In this document: piece by piece, positions 8,085 through 14,634 of the stretch
How the letters are laid out: each line of letters starts with the position of its first letter
Numbering within the stretch: the first letter of the stretch is position 1
Assembly (NCBI GenBank): GCA_902478885.1
Contig: CABSMS010000050.1
Location: 1 to 15,967, forward strand
Length of the DNA stretch: 15,967 nt
Origin: an uncultured Collinsella sp.
GTDB lineage: Bacteria > Actinomycetota > Coriobacteriia > Coriobacteriales > Coriobacteriaceae
Direction of reading: 5' to 3'
Notes under the pieces: model-generated
The model's database searches: none
Told to the model about the DNA's origin: nothing
The model's input: the letters and a program-made list of their open reading frames with translations, nothing else
Position numbers and translations under genes: made by a program

Positions 8085-8798
8085 TTAGCCTCCGAGGTAG
8101 GCTTTGCGGACGTTGTCGTCATGCAGGAGCTCTTGGCCGGTGCCGGTCATGGTGATCTTGCCGGTCTCGAGCACGTAACCGCGTGTGGCGATGGAAAGCG
8201 CCATCTGCGCGTTTTGCTCGACCAGAAGCACCGTGGTGCCGGCCTTGTGCAGGTCCTCGACAATCTGGAAGATCTGTTCGATCAGAATCGGTGCCAGACC
8301 CATGGAAGGTTCGTCGAGCATGAGCAGCTTGGGATTACTCATAAGGGCGCGGCCCATAACGAGCATCTGCTGCTCGCCGCCCGAAAGGGTGCCGGCGACC
8401 TGGCGACGGCGCTCCTTCAGGCGCGGGAACTGCTCGTAGACGCGCTCAAGGCCCGGAGCAACCGTGGACTTGGGCTGCGTGTAGGCGCCCATCTCCAGGT
8501 TCTCCTCGACCGTCATCTGCAAAAAGGCGCGACGGCCCTCGGGCACCTGGGCCAGGCCCTTACCAACCAGCTTATCGGCGGGCGTATGAGTAATGTCCTC
8601 GCCCATAAACTTGATGGAGCCGGTCTTGGAGCGCAGCAGGCCCGAGACGGTCTTGAGCGTTGTGGACTTGCCGGCACCGTTCGCACCGATCAGAGCCACG
8701 ATCTCGCCCTCGTTGACGTTAAAGGAGATGTCCTTGATGGCGTGGATGGCGCCGTACCAGACGTTGATGTTGTAGACGGAAAGCATCGGCTCTGCCAT
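8085..8798 (-). CDS. livF: Branched-chain amino acid ABC transporter ATP-binding protein LivF
   Basis: Cytoplasmic ATPase of the Liv importer, 237 aa, the normal LivF size. Walker A GANGAGKST (38-46), signature LSGGEQQ (138-144), Walker B LLMLDEP (158-164). VPEGRRAFLQMTVEENL (85-101) is the LivF hallmark that separates it from LivG. Its ATG directly follows the livG stop (TAA then ATG), with GGGGGAG just upstream inside livG, so the genes are translationally coupled. It is the last gene of the operon; a strong terminator lies 11 bases downstream. It should dimerise with LivG to drive the LivH-LivM channel. Confidence 0.95.
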   Translation of the reverse strand: MAEPMLSVYNINVWYGAIHAIKDISFNVNEGEIVALIGANGAGKSTTLKTVSGLLRSKTGSIKFMGEDITHTPADKLVGKGLAQVPEGRRAFLQMTVEENLEMGAYTQPKSTVAPGLERVYEQFPRLKERRRQVAGTLSGGEQQMLVMGRALMSNPKLLMLDEPSMGLAPILIEQIFQIVEDLHKAGTTVLLVEQNAQMALSIATRGYVLETGKITMTGTGQELLHDDNVRKAYLGG

Positions 8799-9659
8799 TT
8801 AGTTCTCCCCCTTATCCTGCTTACCCAGATACGCCTCGATAACGGCATCGTTGTTCTGGATTTCCTCTGCTGTGCCCTTGGCGATAACCTTGCCAAAGTT
8901 AAGCACGCAGATGCCTTCGCAGATGTTCATGACGAGCGACATATCATGCTCGATAAGCATGATGGCGATGCCGAAGGTGTCGCGAATCTTGACGATGTTC
9001 GCCATGAGCTCTGCGGTCTCGGACGGGTTCATGCCGGCGGCAGGCTCGTCGAGCAGCAGTAGCTTGGGGTTGGTGGCAAGCGCGCGGACGATTTCCAGAC
9101 GACGCTGAGCGCCGTAAGGAAGCGAGCCGGCCTGTTCATTTGCCAGGTGCTCCATGTCAAAAATGGACAGCAGCTCCATGGCGCGCTCGTGGGCGGCCTT
9201 CTCGTGCTTCCAATACGTCGGCAGGCGCAGCACGCCCTCAAAACCGGAGTAGCGCTCCTGATTGTGCAGGCCGACCTTAACGTTGTCCTCCACCGTCATG
9301 GTATTGAACAGGCGGATGTTCTGGAACGTACGGGCAATACCCATGCGGTTGACCTGGTAGACCGACTTGCCCGAAGTGTCCTCACCGTCGAGCAGGATGG
9401 TGCCGTGCGTAGGCTGGTACACCTTGGTGAGCAGGTTGAAGACCGTGGTCTTGCCGGCACCGTTGGGGCCGATGAGACCGGCGATCTCAGTCTTGCCGAT
9501 GGTCAGGCTAAAGTCATCGACTGCCTTAAGGCCGCCGAATTCAATGCCCAGGTGGATGCACTCGAGTGCCGGGCGCTGGCCCAAGTCGCGGTCGGGAACG
9601 ATGGCGCCAGAAGGATACGGGACCATCTTGCCCTTGTTGAACTCAAACTTACTGGGCAT
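8799..9659 (-). CDS. livG: Branched-chain amino acid ABC transporter ATP-binding protein LivG
   Basis: The second ATPase of the importer, 286 aa. Walker A GPNGAGKTT (64-72), signature LPYGAQRR (180-187), Walker B LLLLDEP (200-206) and switch histidine H238. RTFQNIRLFNTMTVEDNV (110-127) is typical of LivG. The first 30 residues form an extra N-terminal tail before the ABC fold. ATG 9659 is chosen because AAGGAGGTGG ends about 7 bases upstream. It overlaps the livM stop by 11 bases; the frame remains open to 9686 inside livM but lacks such a site. LivF follows with no gap. Confidence 0.95.
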   Translation of the reverse strand: MPSKFEFNKGKMVPYPSGAIVPDRDLGQRPALECIHLGIEFGGLKAVDDFSLTIGKTEIAGLIGPNGAGKTTVFNLLTKVYQPTHGTILLDGEDTSGKSVYQVNRMGIARTFQNIRLFNTMTVEDNVKVGLHNQERYSGFEGVLRLPTYWKHEKAAHERAMELLSIFDMEHLANEQAGSLPYGAQRRLEIVRALATNPKLLLLDEPAAGMNPSETAELMANIVKIRDTFGIAIMLIEHDMSLVMNICEGICVLNFGKVIAKGTAEEIQNNDAVIEAYLGKQDKGEN

Positions 9660-10728
9660 CGGCTGCCACCTCCTTCTTGGAAGCAAAGCGGTCCTTAATG
9701 CGTGCGAAGAACGCCTTGAGCTGTGGGTTGTTAGTAAAGACCATGACCAGAATCAACACGATGGCGTAGATGAGCATGCGGTAGTCCGAGAACTGACGGA
9801 GCAGCTCGGGGAGCACCGTGAGCAGCGCCGCGGCGATAACGGAGCCGCGCATGTTGCCCAGGCCGCCCAGGACCACGAACACCAGAATGAGGATGGACGT
9901 ATTGAAGTCGAACTTAGTAGCGGAAAGCTGCGAGAAGTTACCGCCGAACAGAGCTCCGGCAGCACCGGCGAGGGCAGCGGAAACCACGAAGGCGATCATG
10001 CGGTACTGGGTGACGGAGATGCCCACGGACTCGGCTGCAATCTTGTTGTCGCGCACGGCCATAATGGCACGGCCGGTACGGCTGCGAACCAGGTTGAGCA
10101 CAATCACGAGCGCGACCATAACCAGGATTGCGCCGGCAAGGAAGGTCGAATAGGTCGACACGCCTGATGCGCCCTGCGCGCCCTTGATGATGGCGGTGCC
10201 GTCCTCGAGCAGGTGCAGGTCGTCGATCGTGGAGTTACCCGTGATGTTAAAGATCACATGCAGGCCGCGGGAATCGACGCCCACAATGAGGCAGGTGACG
10301 ACCTCTTTGATAATCTCGCCAAAAGCGAGGGTCACGATGGCCAGATAGTCGCCGCTCAGGCGCAGGACCGGAATACCGATCAAGAAGCCCAAGATGGCAG
10401 CGGCGATAGCGCCGACCACAATGCTGATGATCAGACGCACCGGATCGGACGGAACGGTGCTCTCCAGCGCGACGGCAGTGACGATGCCCGTATAGGCACC
10501 GACGCTCATAAAGCCCGCGTGGCCCAGCGACAAGTCGCCCGCAATGCCGACGACGAGGTTAAGGGAGATGGCCATGACGATATAGGCCGTGATGGGAACC
10601 AGCTGACCGGCAATCATGCGCGGGATCATGTGGTTGGACTGCATAAAGAACACGATGGCGAACGCCACAACGCACATGGCGTACGTGACAAAGTCGTGAC
10701 GCGTCTGCTTGTCTTTAAGAAACTTCAT
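9649..10728 (-). CDS. livM: Branched-chain amino acid ABC transporter permease LivM
   Basis: Inner permease subunit, 359 aa, with about eight to ten hydrophobic segments between residues 14 and 334. GIAGDLSLGHAGFMSVGAY (61-79) and SGDYLAIVTLAFGEIIKEVV (125-144) are LivM signatures. VRDNKIAAESVGI (225-237) corresponds to the cytoplasmic loop that contacts the ATPases. A hydrophilic stretch (about 152-195) probably lies outside the membrane. ATG 10728 has AGGTGA 5 nt upstream; an in-frame GTG at 10737, directly after the livH stop, is a real alternative and adds three residues. The 3' end overlaps the livG start. It pairs with LivH to form the channel. Confidence 0.94.
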   Translation of the reverse strand: MKFLKDKQTRHDFVTYAMCVVAFAIVFFMQSNHMIPRMIAGQLVPITAYIVMAISLNLVVGIAGDLSLGHAGFMSVGAYTGIVTAVALESTVPSDPVRLIISIVVGAIAAAILGFLIGIPVLRLSGDYLAIVTLAFGEIIKEVVTCLIVGVDSRGLHVIFNITGNSTIDDLHLLEDGTAIIKGAQGASGVSTYSTFLAGAILVMVALVIVLNLVRSRTGRAIMAVRDNKIAAESVGISVTQYRMIAFVVSAALAGAAGALFGGNFSQLSATKFDFNTSILILVFVVLGGLGNMRGSVIAAALLTVLPELLRQFSDYRMLIYAIVLILVMVFTNNPQLKAFFARIKDRFASKKEVAADAQ

Positions 10729-10737
10729 AACGCTCAC

Positions 10738-11619
10738 CTACACCTTCTCGGGGACGTACTTGCCCAAGAGGCCGGCAGGCTTGACGAGCAGGACGATAAT
10801 CAAAACACCAAAGACGATGGAGTTGGCAAGGCTCGTGGAAATGTAAGCCTGCGCCATCGCCTCGATGATGCCGATGAGAATGCCGCCGACAAAGGCACCG
10901 GGGATGGAGCCGATGCCGCCGAAAACGGCAGCGTCGAAGGCCTTGATGCCAGGCATGGCGCCCGTGGTGGGCTGCAGGACCGGCGAGTAGGAGCACAAGA
11001 GCACGCCGGCGATGGCAGCGAGGGCGGAGCCGATGGCGAACGTCATCGAGATGGTGCGGTTGACGTTGATGCCCATGAGCTGAGCGGCGGCCTTATCCTC
11101 GGACACGGCGCGCATGGCCTTGCCCATCTTGGTCTTACCTGTAAAGAACATCAGGCCGGCCATGATAACCAGGCAGGCGACGATGGTGACGAGCGAGACG
11201 GCGCTTACGTTAAACTTGGCCAAGAACTCCGGCACCGGGAAGGTGACGAGCGAAGTGAAGTTCTTGGGCGTGGCGCCCCACAGAAGCTGCGCGGCGTTCT
11301 GCAGGAAGTAAGACACGCCGATGGCCGTGATCAGAACGGCCAGCGGGCCTGCTTGGCGCAGCGGCTTATAGGCCAGACCCTCAATGAGAACGCCGAGAAC
11401 CGTGCAGACCACACAAGAGAGAACTACAGATGCCCAGCCCGGGAGGCCGAGATACGACGTGGCGCAGAACGAGACATAGGCACCGACCATAATGACATCG
11501 CCGTGAGCGAAGTTGAGCATCTTGGCGATACCGTAGACCATGGTGTAGCCCAACGCGATGATGGCGTAGACGCTGCCCATGGACAGGCCGTTGACCAGGT
11601 ATTGGATAAAGACCGTCAT
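10738..11619 (-). CDS. livH: Branched-chain amino acid ABC transporter permease LivH
   Basis: Permease subunit of 293 aa, a typical LivH length. The N-terminal MTVFIQYLVNGLSMGSVYAI and LNFAHGDVIMVGAY (35-48) are family hallmarks. GKAMRAVSEDKAAAQLMGI (166-184) is the ATPase-docking loop, and IKAFDAAVFGGIGSIPGA (225-242) is conserved near the end. ATG 11619 has GGGGG about 9 bases upstream. Further upstream in-frame starts (up to 11712) run into the palindrome region and have poor spacing; ATG 11628 abuts the GGGGG directly. Its TAG stop touches the livM start region, implying coupling. Upstream, 139 bases with two hairpins separate it from livK1. Confidence 0.95.
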   Translation of the reverse strand: MTVFIQYLVNGLSMGSVYAIIALGYTMVYGIAKMLNFAHGDVIMVGAYVSFCATSYLGLPGWASVVLSCVVCTVLGVLIEGLAYKPLRQAGPLAVLITAIGVSYFLQNAAQLLWGATPKNFTSLVTFPVPEFLAKFNVSAVSLVTIVACLVIMAGLMFFTGKTKMGKAMRAVSEDKAAAQLMGINVNRTISMTFAIGSALAAIAGVLLCSYSPVLQPTTGAMPGIKAFDAAVFGGIGSIPGAFVGGILIGIIEAMAQAYISTSLANSIVFGVLIIVLLVKPAGLLGKYVPEKV

Positions 11620-11664
11620 GTTCCACATCCCCCTTTCGAATAGGTTTCCAGTTAATGTATGAAA

Positions 11665-11686
11665 CAGGGACGTTACACTGTCCCTA
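11665..11686. repeat. Short palindrome with AGGGAC/GTCCCT core
   Basis: AGGGAC (11666-11671) and GTCCCT (11680-11685) form a 6-bp stem around an 8-base loop. On the minus strand it reads TAGGGAC...GTCCCTG and is followed by TTTC. It shares the TAGGGAC/GTCCCTA heptamer with the larger element at 7968-8036, so both may be copies of one palindromic family. It sits between livK1 and livH. Confidence 0.5.
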
Positions 11687-11695
11687 GATACCAAG

Positions 11696-11727
11696 CAAGC
11701 AGGGAAGGCCAAAACCTCCCCTGCTTG
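11696..11727 (-). promoter_or_regulatory. Intercistronic hairpin downstream of livK1
   Basis: A 13-bp stem with one A/C mismatch (11696-11708 with 11715-11727) and a 6-base loop, 31 bases past the livK1 stop. In minus-strand RNA no U-run follows (next bases CTTGG), so it is not a canonical terminator. It could act as partial attenuation or as 3'-end protection of livK1 mRNA, giving more binding protein than permease. Confidence 0.6.
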
Positions 11728-11758
11728 GGATCAAAACCGCTCTATGTAAGGCGGCCAA

Positions 11759-12946
11759 TTAGGCCTGTACGTACTTGCCGTCGGTGATGACGTACGCCGT
11801 GGGCTCCTTCTGGACCTGGCCCTTATCGTTCCAGGTAAGCTTGCCGGTCAGACCGTCAACGGTAATCTTGAGCATAGCCTTGGACAGCTTCTCGGCAGCC
11901 TCGGTCGGATCGGCGTCGACACCAAGACCGGCCTCCTTGACGGCCTCGGCCACCGCGTGCACGCCGTCGTAGGCGTCGGCGGCAAACTGGTCGGGGGTAT
12001 CGCCGTACTTATCCTTGTAAGCGTTGACGAAGTCGGCGTTCTTCTCGTCGTCGGCGGAGAACGGAGTCATGAGCAGCAGACCCTCGGCAAGAGAGGTATC
12101 GAAGCCCTCAACGCCCAGGATGCCGTCCATGCCGTCGCAGCCCATCATCTTGACGTCGTAGCCCATGTCCTTGGCGTTCTTGAGCAGGACGGACGCCGGC
12201 GTATAGTAGATCGGCGCAAAGATCATGGTGGCGCCGGCCTGCTTGGCCTTGGTCAGCTGGTTGGTAAAGCTCGTGGCGGAGTCGTCCTTAAAGGTCTCCT
12301 CGTCAACAATCTCGAGCTTGGACTCAGCGGCCTGGGCCTTAAAGGAATCTGCGATGCCCGAAGAATAGGCGTCGCCGGAGTTATAGAACAGCACGAACTT
12401 CTCGTCCGCATACTTCTGCGCCAGGAACTTGGCAGCGTTGACACCTTGGTTGGGGTCGGTGAAGCAAACCTGGAAGACGCAATCCTTGCCGTCGGTGACG
12501 TCCTCGGAGGACGCGGACGGGGTGATCATGAACGTCTTGGGGTCGTTACCACACTCTGCGGCAACGGCAACCGACGCACCTGTGGTAGTCGGGCCGACGA
12601 GGGCCTGCATGCCCCAGTCGAGCAGGGTGTTGAAGGCGTTGACGGCCTTCTCGCCATCGGCCTGGTCATCCTCGGCCTTGCTGGCAAGCGGCAGCTCCTT
12701 GGTCGAGAAATCCTTGCAGCCAAGCTCGACACCCTGGGTAACGGATTTGCCGTAGGACGCGTTGGCGCCGGTCAGCGGGCCGATGGTGCCGATTTTAAAC
12801 GAAGCGTCGCTCGAAGCGGAACCGCTGTCGCCGCCGTTGGAGGAGCAGCCAGCTAGAATGGACATCGCCCCCAGACCTGCTGCGCTCGCGATAACGCTCC
12901 TGCGATTCATAACAGGGTTCAATGACTTACCGGTGAGGCTCGACAT
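11759..12946 (-). CDS. livK: Branched-chain amino acid ABC transporter substrate-binding lipoprotein LivK (copy 1)
   Basis: Extracytoplasmic binding protein, 395 aa, that delivers substrate to LivHMGF. It has a lipoprotein signal peptide: charged N-terminus with NRRSVIA (14-20), hydrophobic core, and lipobox LAGC with acceptor Cys34, then a Ser/Gly/Asp-rich tether. The mature part begins FKIGTIGPLTGANASYGKSV, the classic periplasmic-binding type I start for leucine/isoleucine/valine-binding proteins. DWGMQALVGPTTTGASVAV, MITPSASS and YDGVHAVAEAV are further family features. ATG 12946 has AGGAGA at 5 nt; an internal ATG at 12910 has no site. It is clearly homologous along its length to the next gene upstream. 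The real ligand may be leucine, isoleucine, valine or another amino acid; sequence alone does not decide. Confidence 0.93.
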   Translation of the reverse strand: MSSLTGKSLNPVMNRRSVIASAAGLGAMSILAGCSSNGGDSGSASSDASFKIGTIGPLTGANASYGKSVTQGVELGCKDFSTKELPLASKAEDDQADGEKAVNAFNTLLDWGMQALVGPTTTGASVAVAAECGNDPKTFMITPSASSEDVTDGKDCVFQVCFTDPNQGVNAAKFLAQKYADEKFVLFYNSGDAYSSGIADSFKAQAAESKLEIVDEETFKDDSATSFTNQLTKAKQAGATMIFAPIYYTPASVLLKNAKDMGYDVKMMGCDGMDGILGVEGFDTSLAEGLLLMTPFSADDEKNADFVNAYKDKYGDTPDQFAADAYDGVHAVAEAVKEAGLGVDADPTEAAEKLSKAMLKITVDGLTGKLTWNDKGQVQKEPTAYVITDGKYVQA

Positions 12947-12967
12947 GCGGCTCTCCTCTCAAATCTC

Positions 12968-13013
12968 GTCGGGTTTCGGTTACCCGACAGGCCATCCTTC
13001 GCCGTGTTCGGCG
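12968..13013 (-). promoter_or_regulatory. Two hairpins in the livK1 5' leader
   Basis: GTCGGGT (12968-12974) and ACCCGAC (12982-12988) form a perfect 7-bp stem with a 7-base loop, ending 22 bases before the start codon. CGCCG (13000-13004) and CGGCG (13009-13013) form a 5-bp stem with a four-base loop. Neither covers the ribosome binding site, and no known riboswitch or T-box consensus is visible. Their role may be structural or in mRNA stability. Confidence 0.4.
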
Positions 13014-13043
13014 TTCGCAAAATACTAGACGCTTTAGTTAAGG

Positions 13044-13133
13044 AAAGTGGCGATTATTTCAACTTTTCTTTGGATTTGTTCATTTATCCATAATTCTGCG
13101 TATATCTATTACTTTATGCATTAATGCCACTTT
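13044..13133. promoter_or_regulatory. AT-rich livK1 promoter region with palindromic sites
   Basis: This is the most AT-rich part of the window. It holds the perfect 10-bp palindrome GCATTAATGC (13118-13127). It also has an inverted pair of 8-mers, AAAGTGGC (13044-13051) and GCCACTTT (13126-13133), 74 bases apart. Just beyond, the minus strand reads CATAAT at 13134-13139, a plausible -10. No good -35 is spaced to it, so any start site is uncertain. Confidence 0.35.
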
Positions 13134-13146
13134 ATTATGTAAAAGT

Positions 13147-13165
13147 AATGTTTCCATTCTGTTTC
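13147..13165 (-). promoter_or_regulatory. Candidate operator upstream of livK1 (GAAAC-N5-GGAAACATT)
   Basis: On the minus strand: GAAAC, five bases, then GGAAACATT, about 200 bases upstream of the livK1 start. The two GAAAC units are 11 bases apart, one helical turn. The same arrangement with the same spacing occurs upstream of livK2 at 14498-14516. The 14 defined bases agree while the five spacer bases differ, as expected for a protein-binding site. Confidence 0.45.
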
Positions 13166-13216
13166 AAGCGTACTTGCCCTGAATAAACAGGCTCGACGGT
13201 TGCGTTTTGTGCGCAC

Positions 13217-14383
13217 CTAAGCGGCGATGTACTTGCCGTCCTGAATCACATAGGCCGTAGCGGGCTTCTCGACCTGGCCCTCGTCGTTCCACGTCAGCTC
13301 GCCCGTCAGGCCCTCGACCTTGATCTTGCGCATGGCCTTGGCAAGGTCGCCGGCAATGTCGGCGCCGTCGGCCGTAATGTCGATGCCCGCCTTATCGATA
13401 GCCTCGACAATCGCGTGGACGCAGTCATAGGCGTCAGCGGCAAACTGGTTGGGAGTCTCGCCGTAGGCGTCCTTATATGCCTTGACGAAGCCGGCGTTCT
13501 TCTCGTCGTCGGCGGAGAACGGGGTCATGAGCAGTACGCCCTCGGCAAGAGAGGTATCGAAGCCTTCCACAGAGAGCAGGCCGTCCATGCCGTCGGTACC
13601 CATGAGCGTCATGTCGTAGCCCATATCCTTGGCGTTCTTGAGCAGAACGGACGCCGGCGTGTAGTAGATCGGCGCAAAAATGAGCGTGGCTCCGGCCTCC
13701 TTGGCCTTGGTGAGCTGCGTGGTGAAACTCGAAGAGGAATCGTCCTTAAACGTCACAGCAGAGACGACATCTAGTTTGGATGCCTTGGCCTGCTCGGCAA
13801 AGGCATCGGCAACGCCCGAGCTATACGTATCGCCGGAGTTGTAGAACAGGGCGATCTTGGCATCCGCGTACTTCTCGGCCAAAAACTTGGCAGCACTGGT
13901 GCCCATGGTGGGGTCGGTAAAGCAAACCTGGAAGACCGTGGTCTTATCCTTGGTAACGTCGAGCGAAGAGGCCGAGGGCGTAACCATGAGCATGTCGTCG
14001 GCAATCTCGCCCGAGACGGCAACGGCGGCACCAGTCGTGACGGGGCCGACGAGCGCCTGCATGCCCCAGTCGCACAGGGTATTGAAGGCGTTGATAGCCT
14101 TCTCGCCGTCGGCGACATCGTCCTCGGACTTAAGCGAGAGTTTGAGGTCCTTGGTCGAGAAATCCTTGGCGGCGAGCTTGGCACCCTTCTCGGCCGAAAC
14201 GCCATAGGTTGCCGCGGCGCCGGTCAGAGGGCCGATAACGCCAATCTTGAAGGTCTTGCCGTCATCGGCGGAGCCGCCGTCCGCGCCGTCCGAAGAGCAA
14301 CCGGCGAGCGCGACGGTGCTTCCGAGCGCCGCGGCTCCGGCGAGAAAGTTCCTACGGCTGAGCGTACTGTTGATGTTGAGCAT
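13217..14383 (-). CDS. livK: Branched-chain amino acid ABC transporter substrate-binding lipoprotein LivK (copy 2)
   Basis: A second binding protein, 388 aa, first gene of the liv cluster. The signal peptide MLNINSTLSRRNFLAG... has an S-R-R-x-F-L motif (residues 9-14), close to the Tat consensus, then lipobox LAGC with Cys29. The mature domain starts FKIGVIGPLTGAAATYG and aligns with copy 1 without large gaps. They share long blocks such as DWGMQALVGP and FAPIYYTPASVLLKNAKDMGYD, but differ in the early ligand-pocket region (GVSAEKGAKLAAKDF against GKSVTQGVELGCKDF) and around residues 130-150. This implies tandem duplication with possible divergence in ligand preference. ATG 14383 has AAGGGGG about 5 bases upstream. 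No clear terminator lies in the 270 bases before livK1, so read-through is possible. Confidence 0.93.
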   Translation of the reverse strand: MLNINSTLSRRNFLAGAAALGSTVALAGCSSDGADGGSADDGKTFKIGVIGPLTGAAATYGVSAEKGAKLAAKDFSTKDLKLSLKSEDDVADGEKAINAFNTLCDWGMQALVGPVTTGAAVAVSGEIADDMLMVTPSASSLDVTKDKTTVFQVCFTDPTMGTSAAKFLAEKYADAKIALFYNSGDTYSSGVADAFAEQAKASKLDVVSAVTFKDDSSSSFTTQLTKAKEAGATLIFAPIYYTPASVLLKNAKDMGYDMTLMGTDGMDGLLSVEGFDTSLAEGVLLMTPFSADDEKNAGFVKAYKDAYGETPNQFAADAYDCVHAIVEAIDKAGIDITADGADIAGDLAKAMRKIKVEGLTGELTWNDEGQVEKPATAYVIQDGKYIAA

Positions 14384-14402
14384 GGTGTCCCCCTTTTTCG
14401 CT

Positions 14403-14417
14403 GGCCGCAGTGCGGCC
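14403..14417 (-). promoter_or_regulatory. Perfect GC-rich hairpin in the livK2 leader
   Basis: GGCCGC (14403-14408) and GCGGCC (14412-14417) form a 6-bp stem with a 3-base loop, ending about 9 bases upstream of the livK2 ribosome binding site. No U-run follows. A second small palindrome, ACGGA-GT-TCCGT, lies at 14467-14478. Either may be an operator or an mRNA structure. Confidence 0.35.
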
Positions 14418-14489
14418 GTCTTGCGGTACGGGGCAAACCTTATGGCGCAAACGTTGACAGTTTGTTACGGAGTTCCGTTTGTAGCGAGC

Positions 14490-14516
14490 ATGTTTCCAAT
14501 GTTTCCGCAGCGTTTC
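14490..14516 (-). promoter_or_regulatory. Candidate operator upstream of livK2 (repeated GGAAACAT)
   Basis: On the minus strand: GAAAC, five bases, GGAAACATT, then a second GGAAACAT 9 bases further on (plus-strand ATGTTTCC at 14490-14497 and 14499-14506). The first two units keep the same 5-base spacing as the site at 13147-13165. It lies about 107-133 bases upstream of the livK2 start, in the divergent livK2/hom intergenic region, so it could affect hom too. Confidence 0.45.
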
Positions 14517-14574
14517 GGGGGTGCCGTTTTGTGCGACTCCTGTTGCCTGGCGAGCACGCGCCCTCGGTTCACGC

Positions 14575-14580
14575 TAGAAT
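14575..14580 (+). promoter_or_regulatory. Candidate -10 box for hom
   Basis: TAGAAT on the plus strand, 54 bases upstream of the hom ATG, in the only suitable position. No -35 with proper spacing is visible; a consensus-like TTGACA at 14454-14459 lies too far upstream. Weak support. Confidence 0.3.
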
Positions 14581-14634
14581 GCACTCAACCTTTAAGCGGT
14601 TAATCCATCCATAAGATGCACGAAGGAGCTATCT

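Noticed and set aside
7910..8122. N-terminal extension of CutC to 296 aa
   Set aside because: The extension reads through the inverted repeat and the liv terminator and overlaps livF; conserved CutC begins at ATG 7909 with its own ribosome binding site.
9660..9686. Nine-residue longer LivG start
   Set aside because: Start at 9659 has an excellent AAGGAGGTGG; the longer start has none.
10213..11643. 476-codon open frame on the plus strand
   Set aside because: It lies antisense to livM and livH, which have full family motifs. Its product is hydrophilic, rich in His/Asp/Gly and matches nothing; such shadows are expected opposite GC-rich genes.
11696..11727. Hairpin as a Rho-independent terminator of livK1
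   Set aside because: No run of Ts follows the stem on the minus strand, and downstream livH has no clear promoter of its own.
14454..14459. TTGACA as the -35 of hom
   Set aside because: No -10-like hexamer occurs 16-18 bases downstream, and the site is 175 bases from the start codon.
14520..14634. T-box, SAM or other riboswitch in the hom leader
   Set aside because: No T-box conserved box, no terminator/antiterminator pair and no riboswitch core could be recognised.
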